A stretch of DNA of 64,000 nt from Nocardioides sp. Root190 (GTDB lineage: Bacteria; Actinomycetota; Actinomycetes; Propionibacteriales; Nocardioidaceae). Both the position numbers and the translations under genes were made by a program. Positions 53,362-62,502 of this stretch are shown piece after piece. The stretch is taken from assembly GCF_001428565.1 (NCBI RefSeq), contig NZ_LMIA01000002.1, positions 1 through 64,000 of the forward strand, read 5' to 3'. Under the pieces are notes generated by a model that did no database searches, was not told the DNA's origin, and saw nothing but the letters and a program-made list of their open reading frames with translations. Position 1 is the stretch's first letter. Each line of letters begins with the position of its first letter.

Positions 53362-54267
53362 ATGACGCTTCTCGACCCGACTGCAGAGGTCGCTTCCGAG
53401 GCGCTCGCCGCGCGACTGATGCGCTCGGCGGCCCGCCAGTCCTACGATCCCGACGTCGACCTCGACTGGGACGCGCCGCCGGTGCCCGGCCTGTGGTGGA
53501 TGCAGCCGGAGCGGATGTCGTTGTACGGCACGAAGATGTGGGACCGGCTCGACGAGGAGCAGCGGATCGCGCTGTCCGCCCACGAGGTGGCGAGCATCGC
53601 CAGCGTCGGGATCTGGTTCGAGATCGTGCTGATGCAGCTCCTGCTGCGTGATGCCTACGTCGCGGACCCCACCTCAGCGCGCACCCAGTTCGCGCTCACC
53701 GAGGTCGGCGACGAGACGCGGCACACGGTGATGTTCGGGCGCGCCATCGACGCGATGGGGGTGCCGGCGTACGGCCCGCGTCCCCACATCCGCCGGATCG
53801 GCCGGCTCGGCCCGGTCGCCCTGCGCGGCCCCGGCGCCTATGCCTCGATCCTGATCGGCGAGGAGCCCGTGGACCGGTGGCAGCGTGAGCTCGCCCGCGA
53901 CGAGCGCGTCCAACCGCTGATGCGGATGGTCTCGCGGATCCACGTGACCGAGGAGGCGCGCCACGTCACGTTCGCGCGCGACGAGCTGGTCAGGGCGGTG
54001 CGGGGCATGAAACGCACCCGGCTCGCCTGGCACCAGGCCCTGACCGCCCAGGTCGCCTACGTCACGATGCGCTCGCTGGTCCACCCCGACGTGTACGCCG
54101 CCGTGGGGCTCGACCCCGAGGAGGCCCGCCGACAGGCGCTCGGCAACGAGAACTACCGCGAGACGATCGCCTGGATGGGGGAGAAGGTCGTCCCGTTCCT
54201 CGAGGAGAACGGCATGGTCGCTGCCTCGCAGCGGCGGACCTGGCGGGCGTCCTTCCTCATCCGCTGA
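53362..54267 (+). CDS. AurF-like diiron oxygenase
   Basis: A 301-residue helical protein of the AurF/CmlI N-oxygenase-like family. Metal ligands are visible in ALTEVGDETRHTVMFGRAID (E-x5-H type) and in HVTEEARHVTFARDEL; a third carboxylate is likely in ALSAHEVAS. AurF oxidises aromatic amines to nitro compounds; many homologues have unknown substrates. AGGAAGGTCCTCG precedes the ATG. It is controlled by the divergent TetR, and its 3' end overlaps the MazF-like gene by 11 bp. Confidence 0.87.
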   Translation: MTLLDPTAEVASEALAARLMRSAARQSYDPDVDLDWDAPPVPGLWWMQPERMSLYGTKMWDRLDEEQRIALSAHEVASIASVGIWFEIVLMQLLLRDAYVADPTSARTQFALTEVGDETRHTVMFGRAIDAMGVPAYGPRPHIRRIGRLGPVALRGPGAYASILIGEEPVDRWQRELARDERVQPLMRMVSRIHVTEEARHVTFARDELVRAVRGMKRTRLAWHQALTAQVAYVTMRSLVHPDVYAAVGLDPEEARRQALGNENYRETIAWMGEKVVPFLEENGMVAASQRRTWRASFLIR

Positions 54268-54673
54268 GCGGACCTGCGAACGGCGCCCGCGCCGCGATCA
54301 CCGCGGCATAGAGCTCGGCCGGGAGTGCGGCTCCCTCACGGCGTACGCCGTGGGCGGGGATCTCGACCAGACGGTTGAGGCGGACCTCGCTGGGCCGGCC
54401 ACGGGGGTCCCAGCTGCCGGTGCCGACATCCATCCAGAACCGGCCCGCCGCGGCCTCCTGGGCCTCGTCGCGGTCGTGGTCCTTGCTGGTCATCACCAGG
54501 CAGCGCAGGACGTCGCCGGCGGGCTCGCGGACGATCCCGATGACGAGGACCGGCCGGTCCTTGCCCTGTTGCGGGTCGTCCTCGTAGGGCACCCACGCCC
54601 AGACCACCTCGCCCGGGTCGGGACGACCGTCGGCCACCGGAGCCCAGGTCCCGTCGGGAACGTCGTCGCTCAT
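54257..54673 (-). CDS. PemK/MazF-like protein, possible toxin
   Basis: A 138-residue protein with the PemK/MazF fold pattern: GEVVWAWVPYEDDPQQGKDR then PVLVIGIVRE, CLVMTSKDH and SEVRLNRLVEIPAHGV. MazF toxins are RNA endonucleases, but no antitoxin gene precedes it; instead ATG 54673 overlaps the stop of a PH-domain membrane protein. It may be a domesticated MazF-fold protein. The convergent AurF-like gene overlaps by 11 bp. Confidence 0.7.
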   Translation of the reverse strand: MSDDVPDGTWAPVADGRPDPGEVVWAWVPYEDDPQQGKDRPVLVIGIVREPAGDVLRCLVMTSKDHDRDEAQEAAAGRFWMDVGTGSWDPRGRPSEVRLNRLVEIPAHGVRREGAALPAELYAAVIAARAPFAGPLSG

Positions 54674-56130
54674 CGGACCACCTCGCGCGCTCGGTCGTGG
54701 GCCACGTCGAGGAACTGGTCCACCAGTCCGGGGGTGGCAGCGGAGGCCAGGACGAGCGCGGCCTCCACCGGGACGTCGGCAACCTCGACGCGCCCCTTGC
54801 CGCCCGCGGTCGTCGCGGCGACGCTCACCAGGCCGGCGCGGCGCTGGAACCACGTGGCACGCAGGTTCCAGCCGATCACGTGCTCGGAGCCGAGCGCATC
54901 GCGGCTCCGCAGCACCGAGCCCGACCTCGTCACGACGTACCCGTCGAGGTGGGCGTGCCCGAGGCTGCGGGCACGGTCGGTCGCCAGGGCCAGGGCGACC
55001 ACGAGCGCAGCGGCGGCGATCGCGGCCAGCCAGGTGGGTCCGCCGAGTGCCAGCCCCACGCCCACGGGTACGACGACGAGGGCGGCCCCGAGCAGGGCAC
55101 GGGTGAAGCGGCGCGTGGTGGCTGCGCGGCCGTGGCGAACCAGCGGACCCGAGGCAGGGGCGGCGGTGCCCAGGACGGCCCGCGTGACCTCGGCCGCGGT
55201 GCGTGCGGGGGCGGGCGGGAGCAGCACGGCAGATCCGGCGCGGTCGGAGCCGAGCCCGGTGACGATCGCACCGACCTTGCGCCCGCGGGCCAGGCGGAGG
55301 GCCGCCGGTTCGCCGATCGTGACGCCGGCGAGACGCGTCACGTCGATGCTCGTCTCGCGGCGGGTGAGCAGGCCGCGTCGTACGTGCCAGGCCGCACCCT
55401 GCCGGGACAGCGCGAAGCCGGCGTTGGTCAGGAGGTAGCCGGCGAGGGCCAGGGCCACCGCCAGGACCAGCGCCCCGACGGCGACGGCGAGCACGAAGCC
55501 CGGGCCGATGCCGGCGATGTCGTCCTCGGTGATCCGGATGTCGACGAACTCGGCGAGCTGGCCAGCGGCTGCGGCCACGGCGCCGGCAGCGACCAGCACC
55601 GCGCCGCTGAAGGGGGCGTACCAGAGCCAGCGCGGGGTGAACGTCACGACGACGACCTCGGGATTCCCGCCCACGGCCGCAGGGTCGGTCGCACCGCCGC
55701 GCCGCTGCAGCAGGTGCTCGCGCAGTGCGGTGGCGTGTTCCCGGGGCAGGGCGTCGAGCTCGAGGCGTTCGTCGGAGTCGGTCGCCACGCTTCCGGTGCC
55801 GATCACGACCGTGGCCAGCCCCAGGAGCCGGTGGATCAGGGAGGCGGAGAGGTCGACGGTGCGGACCCGGTCCAGCGGGGTCGAGAGGGTGTGGCGCTGG
55901 AGCAGGCCGCGCTTGAGCTCGACCCGCGCCTCGCTCACCCGGTAGGTCGTCGTGAGGTAGCGCACGACACCGAGGCCGACGGGCAGGCCGACGCCGAGCA
56001 GGGCCCACGGGCCGGTGCCGGACGCGCCGCCGGCGATGAGCAGACCGATCAGCACGGGGAGGAACTTCACCAGCTCGGTGATCGGGTGGACCAGCAGCAT
56101 CCGCGGGTCCAGGCGCTGCCAGGGCGTCAC
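54670..56130 (-). CDS. Membrane PH-domain protein (YdbT-like, two bPH2 domains)
   Basis: A 486-residue membrane protein with repeated hydrophobic pairs and bacterial PH (bPH2) segments, for example RYLTTTYRVSEARVELKRG with DRVRTVDLSASLIHRLLGLA, and again GAAWHVRRGLLTRRETSIDV. The YdbS/YdbT pair is encoded together in many Gram-positives, with unknown function. It overlaps the upstream small PH gene and the downstream MazF-like gene by 4 bp each. Confidence 0.85.
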   Translation of the reverse strand: MTPWQRLDPRMLLVHPITELVKFLPVLIGLLIAGGASGTGPWALLGVGLPVGLGVVRYLTTTYRVSEARVELKRGLLQRHTLSTPLDRVRTVDLSASLIHRLLGLATVVIGTGSVATDSDERLELDALPREHATALREHLLQRRGGATDPAAVGGNPEVVVVTFTPRWLWYAPFSGAVLVAAGAVAAAAGQLAEFVDIRITEDDIAGIGPGFVLAVAVGALVLAVALALAGYLLTNAGFALSRQGAAWHVRRGLLTRRETSIDVTRLAGVTIGEPAALRLARGRKVGAIVTGLGSDRAGSAVLLPPAPARTAAEVTRAVLGTAAPASGPLVRHGRAATTRRFTRALLGAALVVVPVGVGLALGGPTWLAAIAAAALVVALALATDRARSLGHAHLDGYVVTRSGSVLRSRDALGSEHVIGWNLRATWFQRRAGLVSVAATTAGGKGRVEVADVPVEAALVLASAATPGLVDQFLDVAHDRAREVVR

Positions 56131-56609
56131 GTGGCGTCGCCCTCGACCAGGTCGGCCTTGCGGGTGAGCTCATCGACCAGGGCGAGGGCGGTGGTGCGGT
56201 CCAGGCCCTCGATCTGCAGCGGTCCGGCAGCGGAGGCCGTCGTCACGGTGACCGTCGCGAGCCCGAACACGCGCGCCAGCACGCCCTGGGCGAAGTCGAC
56301 GGTCTGCACCCGCGACATCGGGGCGATCCGTCGTTCCCGCGCCCACCAGCCGCGCTGGGTGTAGACCGCGGTGGCGGAGACCTCCCACCGGTGCACCCGG
56401 TAGCGCCACACGGGTACGACGACCGCGACCGTCACGCAGGCCAGGATCGCGCCGCCGGCCAGCAGCCACCGCCACGGGTCCGCCACCCAGACGACGGCCG
56501 CGATGCTGGCCCCCACGGCCACGGCGGCCGCCTCGAGTCCGATCTCGAGCTGCCACATCGTCCGGGCCCGGGGGCTGACTCGATGGGCGGGGTCACGCAG
56601 CTGGTTCAC
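56127..56609 (-). CDS. Membrane PH-domain protein (YdbS-like)
   Basis: A 160-residue partner of the previous gene: two adjacent membrane helices (about 27-70), then a bPH2 domain with RVHRWEVSATAVYTQRGWWA and SRVQTVDFAQGVLARVFGLA. GTG 56609 is preceded by TAGGCT (56621-56616) with a 6-nt gap. It heads a three-gene overlapping operon (YdbS-like, YdbT-like, MazF-like). Confidence 0.85.
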   Translation of the reverse strand: MNQLRDPAHRVSPRARTMWQLEIGLEAAAVAVGASIAAVVWVADPWRWLLAGGAILACVTVAVVVPVWRYRVHRWEVSATAVYTQRGWWARERRIAPMSRVQTVDFAQGVLARVFGLATVTVTTASAAGPLQIEGLDRTTALALVDELTRKADLVEGDAT

Positions 56610-56771
56610 GCGCCGAGCCTACGGGGAGCGCACAGGCCGGGACCATCGTCCCTGTCATCGTGCGAGCGGTGCAGTCCGGGATGACTAGGCGGGACCACCC
56701 GGCGGACGAAGTCCGGTCAGAGGTGGGCCGTTGGTGGGGTCCCGATCGGTGTTTGTGCCTAGCCTGACGGG

Positions 56772-57905
56772 GTGCTGGACACCTTCACGTTGCGCGTCGC
56801 CTTCGGGCTGATCGCGTCCTGCGTGCTCGTGCTCTTCTACGTCGCGACCTACCGCTCGACCCGGTCGGCCTACAGCGGCTGGTGGTGCGTCTCGCTCGCC
56901 TGCTTCGTGGGTGGTGCGCTGCTCTACCTCTTCAACGGCACCCCGCTCCAGGTGGTCGCCAACCCGCTGGGCAACGCCATCGGCGTGAGTGGGGCGGGTG
57001 GTGTCTGGGCGGCCGCCGCCTCCCTGCGCGGCCGGGCGATGCCGACCTGGCAGCTGGCGATCGCCCCGGCCGTCGTCCTCGCGGCAGCGCTGCTCGACGA
57101 CCCGGCGAACGACGTGTGGTCGGGCGGGGCGATCTACCTGGCCGCCATGGCCTTGCTCATCGGCCTGTCCTCGTGGGAGCTGTGCTGCCACCTCGCCGGA
57201 CGCATCCCGGACCTCGCCCAGGAGTCGGTCGACTTCGCCATCAGGGCGATGGCGATCACCTCGGGGACGATCGCGGCCTTCTACCTCGCGCGCGCCCTGG
57301 TGTTCGTGATGGCGGGTCCCGGCAGCGACCTGTTCGTCCGCGGCTTCGGGCCGCCGCCGACCACCCTGCTGACCCTGGTCCTGCTGGTGGTGGTGACCTT
57401 CAGCATGGCCACCCTCGGCCACGCCCAGCAGACGACCGAGCTGCGGGTCCGCGCGACCCGGGACCCGCTCACCGGGCTGCTCAACCGCGCCGAGTTCTGT
57501 CGTGCGGCCCAGCGCGAGATCGACCGCAGCCGGGCCGGGGCGGGCGTCGCGGTGCTGGTGGCGGACCTCGACCGGTTCAAGAGCCTCAACGACTCGGCGG
57601 GCCACGCGGCCGGCGACCGTGCGTTGAGCGCCTTCGCCGAGGCGTGCGAGGCAGTCGTCGGTGCTCGCGGACTGGCCGGTCGGCTGGGGGGCGACGAGTT
57701 CGTGCTGCTCACCCCGGCGGAGGATCCCGAGGAGGTCGCGGCCGCGATCGGACGGGAGTACGGCGGCGGGGAGCCCCTGCCGACGGTCAGCTTCGGCATC
57801 GCGGTCGGCGGGGGACCGGGCGAGGACGTCGATGACCTCATCGCGCGAGCCGACGCCGCCCTCTACCGGGCGAAGGCCGGCGGTCGGGCGCGCATCGCGC
57901 GGTGA
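56772..57905 (+). CDS. Diguanylate cyclase with membrane sensor region
   Basis: A 377-residue GGDEF protein. Six or seven hydrophobic helices occupy residues 1-220, followed by a GGDEF domain starting RDPLTGLLNRAEF with DLDRFKSLND and the active-site loop GRLGGDEFVLL. It should make cyclic di-GMP. The inhibitory RxxD I-site five residues before GGDEF is missing (RGLA), so product feedback may be absent. GTG 56772 has TAGCCT (56760-56765) 6 nt upstream. Confidence 0.93.
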   Translation: MLDTFTLRVAFGLIASCVLVLFYVATYRSTRSAYSGWWCVSLACFVGGALLYLFNGTPLQVVANPLGNAIGVSGAGGVWAAAASLRGRAMPTWQLAIAPAVVLAAALLDDPANDVWSGGAIYLAAMALLIGLSSWELCCHLAGRIPDLAQESVDFAIRAMAITSGTIAAFYLARALVFVMAGPGSDLFVRGFGPPPTTLLTLVLLVVVTFSMATLGHAQQTTELRVRATRDPLTGLLNRAEFCRAAQREIDRSRAGAGVAVLVADLDRFKSLNDSAGHAAGDRALSAFAEACEAVVGARGLAGRLGGDEFVLLTPAEDPEEVAAAIGREYGGGEPLPTVSFGIAVGGGPGEDVDDLIARADAALYRAKAGGRARIAR

Positions 57906-57934
57906 CGCCGGGCGCCGGACAGCCCCCGAGAACG

Positions 57935-57971
57935 ACGATGCCGCCGCGACCAGAGGTCGCGGCGGCATCGT
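57935..57971. terminator. Bidirectional terminator hairpin
   Basis: CGATGCCGCCGCGACC (57936-57951) and GGTCGCGGCGGCATCG (57955-57970) form a perfect 16-bp stem, extended by one A-T pair, with a 3-nt loop AGA. It separates the convergent cyclase and carboxylase genes. Confidence 0.85.
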
Positions 57972-57986
57972 GCCGTGGTGGGGAGC

Positions 57987-59777
57987 TCAGTCCTTGAGTT
58001 CGCAGATGACCTCGCCGTTGCCGACCGTGGCGCCGACCTCGGCGGTGAGGCCGGTGACGGTGCCGGCCTTGTGGGCCTTCAGCGGCTGCTCCATCTTCAT
58101 CGCCTCCAGGACGACGACGACGTCGCCCTCGGCGACCTGCTGGCCCTCCTCGACGGCGACCTTGACGATGGTGCCCTGCATCGGGGAGGCGACGGAGTCA
58201 CCGGACGCCGCGGCGCCGGCCTTCTTGCCGCCGGCCCGCTTCGGCTTCTTCGCGGCAGCGCCGCCGCCGACCGACAGGCCACCGAGGCCTGCGGGCAGGA
58301 CGACCTCGACGCGCTTGCCGCCGACCTCGACGACGACCCTCTGCTTCTCGGTCGGCTCGTCCGCCTCGCCGGCGGTGCCCTGGTAGGGCTCGATCTTGTT
58401 GTCGAAGTCGGTCTCGATCCACGTCGTGTAGACGTCGAAGGAGCCCTCGCCGGTCGGGTTGGACGCCGCCACCCAGGCCGGGTCGCGGGTGATGACCTCG
58501 TGGAAGGTGATCGCGGTCGGCATGCCGTCGACCTCGAACTCGGAGAGCGCGCGCCGCGAACGCTCGATCGCCTGGGTCCGGTCGCGGCCGGTGACGATCA
58601 ACTTGGCGACGAGGGAGTCGAACGCCCCGGGGACGGTCTCGCCCTTCTCGTAGCCGCCGTCGACGCGGACACCGGGACCCTGCGGCGGGTTCCACGCGGT
58701 GAGCGTGCCGGGCGCGGGCATGAAGTTGTTGCCGCCGTCCTCGGCGTTGATCCGGTACTCGATCGAGTGGCCGCGGATCTCGGGGTCGTCGTAGCCCAGC
58801 TCCTCGCCGGCCGCGATGCGGAACATCTCGCGGACCAGGTCGATGCCGGTGACCTCCTCGGACACGCAGTGCTCGACCTGGAGGCGGGTGTTGACCTCGA
58901 GGAAGGAGATGGTGCCGTCGGCGGCGACGAGGAACTCGCAGGTGCCCGCGCCGACGTACTTGGCCTCGCGCAGGATCGCCTTGGACGACTCGTACAGGCG
59001 CTTGTTCTGGTCCTCGGTGAGGAACGGCGCGGGCGCCTCCTCGACGAGCTTCTGGTGCCGGCGCTGCAGCGAGCAGTCGCGGGTGGAGATCACCACGACG
59101 TTGCCGAACTTGTCGGCCAGGCACTGGGTCTCGACGTGGCGCGGCTTGTCGAGGAACTTCTCGACGAGGCACTCGCCGCGGCCGAAGGCCGACACGGCCT
59201 CGCGGACGGCCGACTCGTACAGCTCGGGGATCTCCTCGAGGGTGCGCGCGACCTTGAGGCCACGGCCACCGCCGCCGAAGACCGCCTTGATGGCGACCGG
59301 GAGGCCGTGCTCCTTGGCGAAGCCGACGATCTCGTCGGCGTCCTTGACCGCGTCCTTGAGGCCGGGGGCCAGCGGCGCGCCGGCCGCGAGGGCGATCTGC
59401 TTGGCCTTGGCCTTGTCGCCGAGGCCCTCGATGGCCTCGGGGGAGGGGCCGATCCAGATCAGCCCGGCGTCGATGACGGCCTGGGCGAACTGGGCGTTCT
59501 CGGCGAGGAAGCCGTAGCCCGGGTGCACCGAGTCGGCGCCGGACTTCTTCGCGATGTCGATGATCTTCTCGATCACCAGGTAGGAGTCGCCCGGAGTGGA
59601 TCCGTTGAGCGAGTGGGCCTCGTCGGCCAGACGTACGAAGAGTGCGTCGGCGTCGGGCTCGGCGTAGATCGCGACGCTGCCGATGCCGGCATCCTTCGCG
59701 GCACGGATCACACGGACGGCGATCTCTCCACGGTTGGCGATGAGGACCTTGCGCAGCGGCTGCACGGACTGGGTCAC
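57987..59777 (-). CDS. accA3: Acyl-CoA carboxylase alpha subunit (biotin carboxylase and carrier)
   Basis: A 596-residue AccA3-type protein: biotin carboxylase domain (1 to about 450) with [17 protein letters not shown], the ATP-grasp loop [11 protein letters not shown] and [19 protein letters not shown], an Ala/Lys-rich linker, and a C-terminal biotinyl domain with EAMKMEQ. It supplies carboxybiotin to AccD subunits for malonyl- and methylmalonyl-CoA. GTG 59777 has AGGAG 5 nt upstream. The symbol follows the mycobacterial counterpart, which also lies near maf. Confidence 0.93.
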   Translation of the reverse strand: MTQSVQPLRKVLIANRGEIAVRVIRAAKDAGIGSVAIYAEPDADALFVRLADEAHSLNGSTPGDSYLVIEKIIDIAKKSGADSVHPGYGFLAENAQFAQAVIDAGLIWIGPSPEAIEGLGDKAKAKQIALAAGAPLAPGLKDAVKDADEIVGFAKEHGLPVAIKAVFGGGGRGLKVARTLEEIPELYESAVREAVSAFGRGECLVEKFLDKPRHVETQCLADKFGNVVVISTRDCSLQRRHQKLVEEAPAPFLTEDQNKRLYESSKAILREAKYVGAGTCEFLVAADGTISFLEVNTRLQVEHCVSEEVTGIDLVREMFRIAAGEELGYDDPEIRGHSIEYRINAEDGGNNFMPAPGTLTAWNPPQGPGVRVDGGYEKGETVPGAFDSLVAKLIVTGRDRTQAIERSRRALSEFEVDGMPTAITFHEVITRDPAWVAASNPTGEGSFDVYTTWIETDFDNKIEPYQGTAGEADEPTEKQRVVVEVGGKRVEVVLPAGLGGLSVGGGAAAKKPKRAGGKKAGAAASGDSVASPMQGTIVKVAVEEGQQVAEGDVVVVLEAMKMEQPLKAHKAGTVTGLTAEVGATVGNGEVICELKD

Positions 59778-59912
59778 GGTTACTCCTGTCGAGCGATGGG
59801 GGCGATGGATCGCACGCCAACGACGGAGTCTAGGACCACCCGGGACCCGTCCCCGGACCGCGTCCCGCGAACCGGTCAGTAACACCCGGTTCGGCTGCCC
59901 ACCCGCCAACTC

Positions 59913-59944
59913 GGTTAGCAATCGTTAACCTTCTCGCCTACGAT
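59913..59944 (+). promoter_or_regulatory. Acyl-CoA dehydrogenase promoter with overlapping palindrome
   Basis: GGTTA (59913-59917) and TAACC (59926-59930) form an imperfect dyad around GCAATCGT. TTAGCA (59915-59920) may be the -35 box, with TACGAT (59939-59944) 18 bp downstream as -10. Transcription would begin near ATG 59952. A repressor bound at the dyad would cover the -35. Confidence 0.5.
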
Positions 59945-59951
59945 GGACCCC

Positions 59952-61157
59952 ATGAGCCAGTTCGAGCTGTCCCGCGAGCACGAGGAGTTCCGCCGGACCG
60001 TCCGGGACTTCGCCGAAGCCACCATCCGTCCGCACGTCGCCGAGTGGGACAAGTCACACCACTTCCCGACCGACGTGGTCCAGAAGATGGGCGACCTCGG
60101 CCTCTTCGGCCTGACGGCCCCTGAGGAGTACGGCGGCGCCGGCATCGACCCGGCCGACGGTCCCTTCACCTCGCTCTGCATCGCGATCGAGGAGCTGGGC
60201 CGCGTGGACCAGTCGATGGGCGTCACGCTCGAGGCCGGCGTCGGCCTCGGGATCAACCCGATCCTCACCTTCGGCTCGGACGAGCAGAAGAAGACGTGGC
60301 TGCCCGACCTCGTCGCGGGCCAGCGCCTGGCCGGGTTCGGCCTCACCGAGCCGGGCGCCGGCTCGGACGCCGGCGCGACGAAGACCCGCGCCGAGCAGGA
60401 CCCGTCCTCGGGCGAGTGGACCATCAACGGCGGCAAGCAGTTCATCACCAACTCCGGCTCCTCGATCACCTCCGTCGTGAGCGTCACCGCGCGCACGGGC
60501 ATCTCGGACTCGGGCAAGCCCGAGATCTCCGCGATCATGGTGCCGGCCGGCACTCCGGGCTTCGTCGCCGAGCCGGGCTACGACAAGCTCGGGTGGCACA
60601 TCTCCGACACCCATCCGCTGTCCTTCACCGACTGCAGGGTCCCCGCGGAGAACCTCCTCGGGGAGCGCGGCCGCGGCTATGCCCAGTTCCTCGCCACGCT
60701 CGACGACGGCCGGGTGGCCATCGCCGCGCTGGCGGTCGGCCTCCTCCAGGCCTGCGTCGACCTCTGCGTCGAGTACTCCCTGGACCGCCAGACCATGGGC
60801 GGGCCGATCGGACGCAAGCAGGGGGTGGCCTTCCAGATCGCCGACCTCGAGGTGATGCTGCACGCGTCGCGGCTGCTCACCCACCGCGCCGCCGCGATGA
60901 AGGACGCCATGCTCGGCGGGGGCGGACCGAGCATGAAGGAGTTCAAGCAGGCTGCCTCGGTCGCCAAGCTCTACTCCAGCGAGTCGGCGGTCACCGCCAC
61001 CCGCATCGCCACCCAGGTCTTCGGCGGCTACGGCTTCATGGAGGAGTACGCCGTCGCGCGTTTCTACCGCGACGCGAAGATCCTGGAGATCGGCGAGGGC
61101 ACCTCGGAGATCCAGCGGATGCTCATCGCCCGCGGGCTCGGCCTGCCCGTCGAGTAG
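59952..61157 (+). CDS. Acyl-CoA dehydrogenase
   Basis: A 401-residue acyl-CoA dehydrogenase. FAD-binding motifs FGLTEPGAGSDAG and TNSGS/VTARTG are present, the loop with FADR-like SLDRQTMGGPIGRKQG follows, and the catalytic glutamate is in ILEIGEGTSEIQR. ATG 59952 is preferred to ATG 59943, because the latter lies inside the -10 hexamer TACGAT, and 7 nt separate it from 59952. It may act with the adjacent carboxylase subunit in branched-chain or propionyl metabolism (inference). Confidence 0.95.
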   Translation: MSQFELSREHEEFRRTVRDFAEATIRPHVAEWDKSHHFPTDVVQKMGDLGLFGLTAPEEYGGAGIDPADGPFTSLCIAIEELGRVDQSMGVTLEAGVGLGINPILTFGSDEQKKTWLPDLVAGQRLAGFGLTEPGAGSDAGATKTRAEQDPSSGEWTINGGKQFITNSGSSITSVVSVTARTGISDSGKPEISAIMVPAGTPGFVAEPGYDKLGWHISDTHPLSFTDCRVPAENLLGERGRGYAQFLATLDDGRVAIAALAVGLLQACVDLCVEYSLDRQTMGGPIGRKQGVAFQIADLEVMLHASRLLTHRAAAMKDAMLGGGGPSMKEFKQAASVAKLYSSESAVTATRIATQVFGGYGFMEEYAVARFYRDAKILEIGEGTSEIQRMLIARGLGLPVE

Positions 61158-62502
61158 GCCCCTGTCGGGCCCGGCGTCGCCGCGCCACCGCGAACCCGAT
61201 CAGGCAGACCACGGCGACGCCCACCACGGCGGCCACGTCCCGGCGGTCGAACCCGCTGTCGTCGTCGCGGTCGTCGGGCCGGTCCTCCGGCCCGACCTCG
61301 GGCGCGGCCTGCAGCGTGCCGTCGACCAGTCGGGAGCCCGCCTGGGGACCGATCATCGACTCGATCGGTGTGTAGTCCGGGATTCCCTGCGCCGCGGCGC
61401 CCGTCGTGGCGAGGGTGAGTCTCGCGCGAACCGCGAGGTCCTCGGCGGCGGTGCCTCCCTCGATCTCGTTCGTGCCGCCCCAGCGCACCAGCACGTAGTG
61501 GATGCCGGCGAGTGACTCGGTGTTGATCGTCGCGTCGTAGGAGTCGCGGTTCGGGTAGGACACCACATGGGACTGTGCGCCGGTCCGCAACCGGGCGCCG
61601 GCTCGCGGACGGACCGTCCAGTCGTCCGGCGCGCGGGCGCCGAAGGCCACCTGGCTCGTGCCGAGCATCGGACCGACGATCTCGACGGCGATGCCGTCGG
61701 GGTGCGGAGCGCCGTCGGGCAGTCGCGTGTCGAGCTGGGCCTGCAGCGACTGGTCCCAGTTGAGAGGGACCGCCAGGACTGCCGTGCGGCCCGGTCGCAG
61801 CGTCACGGTGTAGGTGCCGTCGCCGACGACGGGAGCATTGGTCGGCGTGGTCCCGGCAGGGATCCGGCGGGCAGGGGTGGCCGGCTCCACCGGGGTCCAG
61901 GTGGGCAGGTCCGGCTCGGGCAACAGGTCGAAGGAGTACTGCGACAGCGGAGGTTCCTCGAAGACGAGGAGCTCGACCTCGCGGCCGACGTCGGCCCTGT
62001 CTCCCGGGACGCCCAGCGCGAGATGCAGGTCCTCGGCGACGGCGCACTCGTGATCGGTCACGTCGGTCCACGTCGAGACGGCGGTGAAGAGCAGCGGCGC
62101 CGGCTCGCCCGGGGTCGGCCGGAACACCCCGCTGCTGCCGCACCCCTGACTGCCGGGCGTCGTACCGATCTCGAGGCGGAGCCCTTCGCCCACCGAGTCG
62201 CCCGCCCCCACGAACAACGCGGCGACGTGGAAGGTGGTGCCGTCCTCGGTGCGGGGCAACCGGTAGTGCAGCGGGCCGTCGGCGGGGAGTCGGTCGAGGT
62301 AGCGACCGGTCCTCAGCGGCGGCGCCTCCTCCGGATCGCTCGCTCCGACGACGGGTGTGCCGGCGAGGGCCGGTCCAGGGTCCTCGTCCGTGCGGGCAGC
62401 CACGGAGGACACCGGCAGGACGGTTGCGGCGAGGAACGCCGCGAAGCAGCCGAGCAGCGGGCGGGGCAGCGGGCGGGTCAGCGGGCCCACAGGTCGGTCC
62501 AC
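61123..62502 (-). CDS. Secreted, membrane-anchored protein, function unknown
   Basis: A 459-residue exported protein: signal peptide (about 1-36, ending SSVAARTD), an extracellular beta-rich region with three cysteines, and a C-terminal membrane helix (VAAVVGVAVVCLIGFAVA) followed by Arg-rich residues. Motifs such as YRLPRTEDGTTFHVAA and RPGRTAVLAVPLNWD recall secreted partners of von Willebrand-type proteins, but I cannot name a family. GTG 62502 overlaps maf by 25 bp, and the 3' end overlaps the acyl-CoA dehydrogenase gene by 35 bp. Confidence 0.75.
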   Translation of the reverse strand: MDRPVGPLTRPLPRPLLGCFAAFLAATVLPVSSVAARTDEDPGPALAGTPVVGASDPEEAPPLRTGRYLDRLPADGPLHYRLPRTEDGTTFHVAALFVGAGDSVGEGLRLEIGTTPGSQGCGSSGVFRPTPGEPAPLLFTAVSTWTDVTDHECAVAEDLHLALGVPGDRADVGREVELLVFEEPPLSQYSFDLLPEPDLPTWTPVEPATPARRIPAGTTPTNAPVVGDGTYTVTLRPGRTAVLAVPLNWDQSLQAQLDTRLPDGAPHPDGIAVEIVGPMLGTSQVAFGARAPDDWTVRPRAGARLRTGAQSHVVSYPNRDSYDATINTESLAGIHYVLVRWGGTNEIEGGTAAEDLAVRARLTLATTGAAAQGIPDYTPIESMIGPQAGSRLVDGTLQAAPEVGPEDRPDDRDDDSGFDRRDVAAVVGVAVVCLIGFAVARRRRARQGPTRRAGRARGR

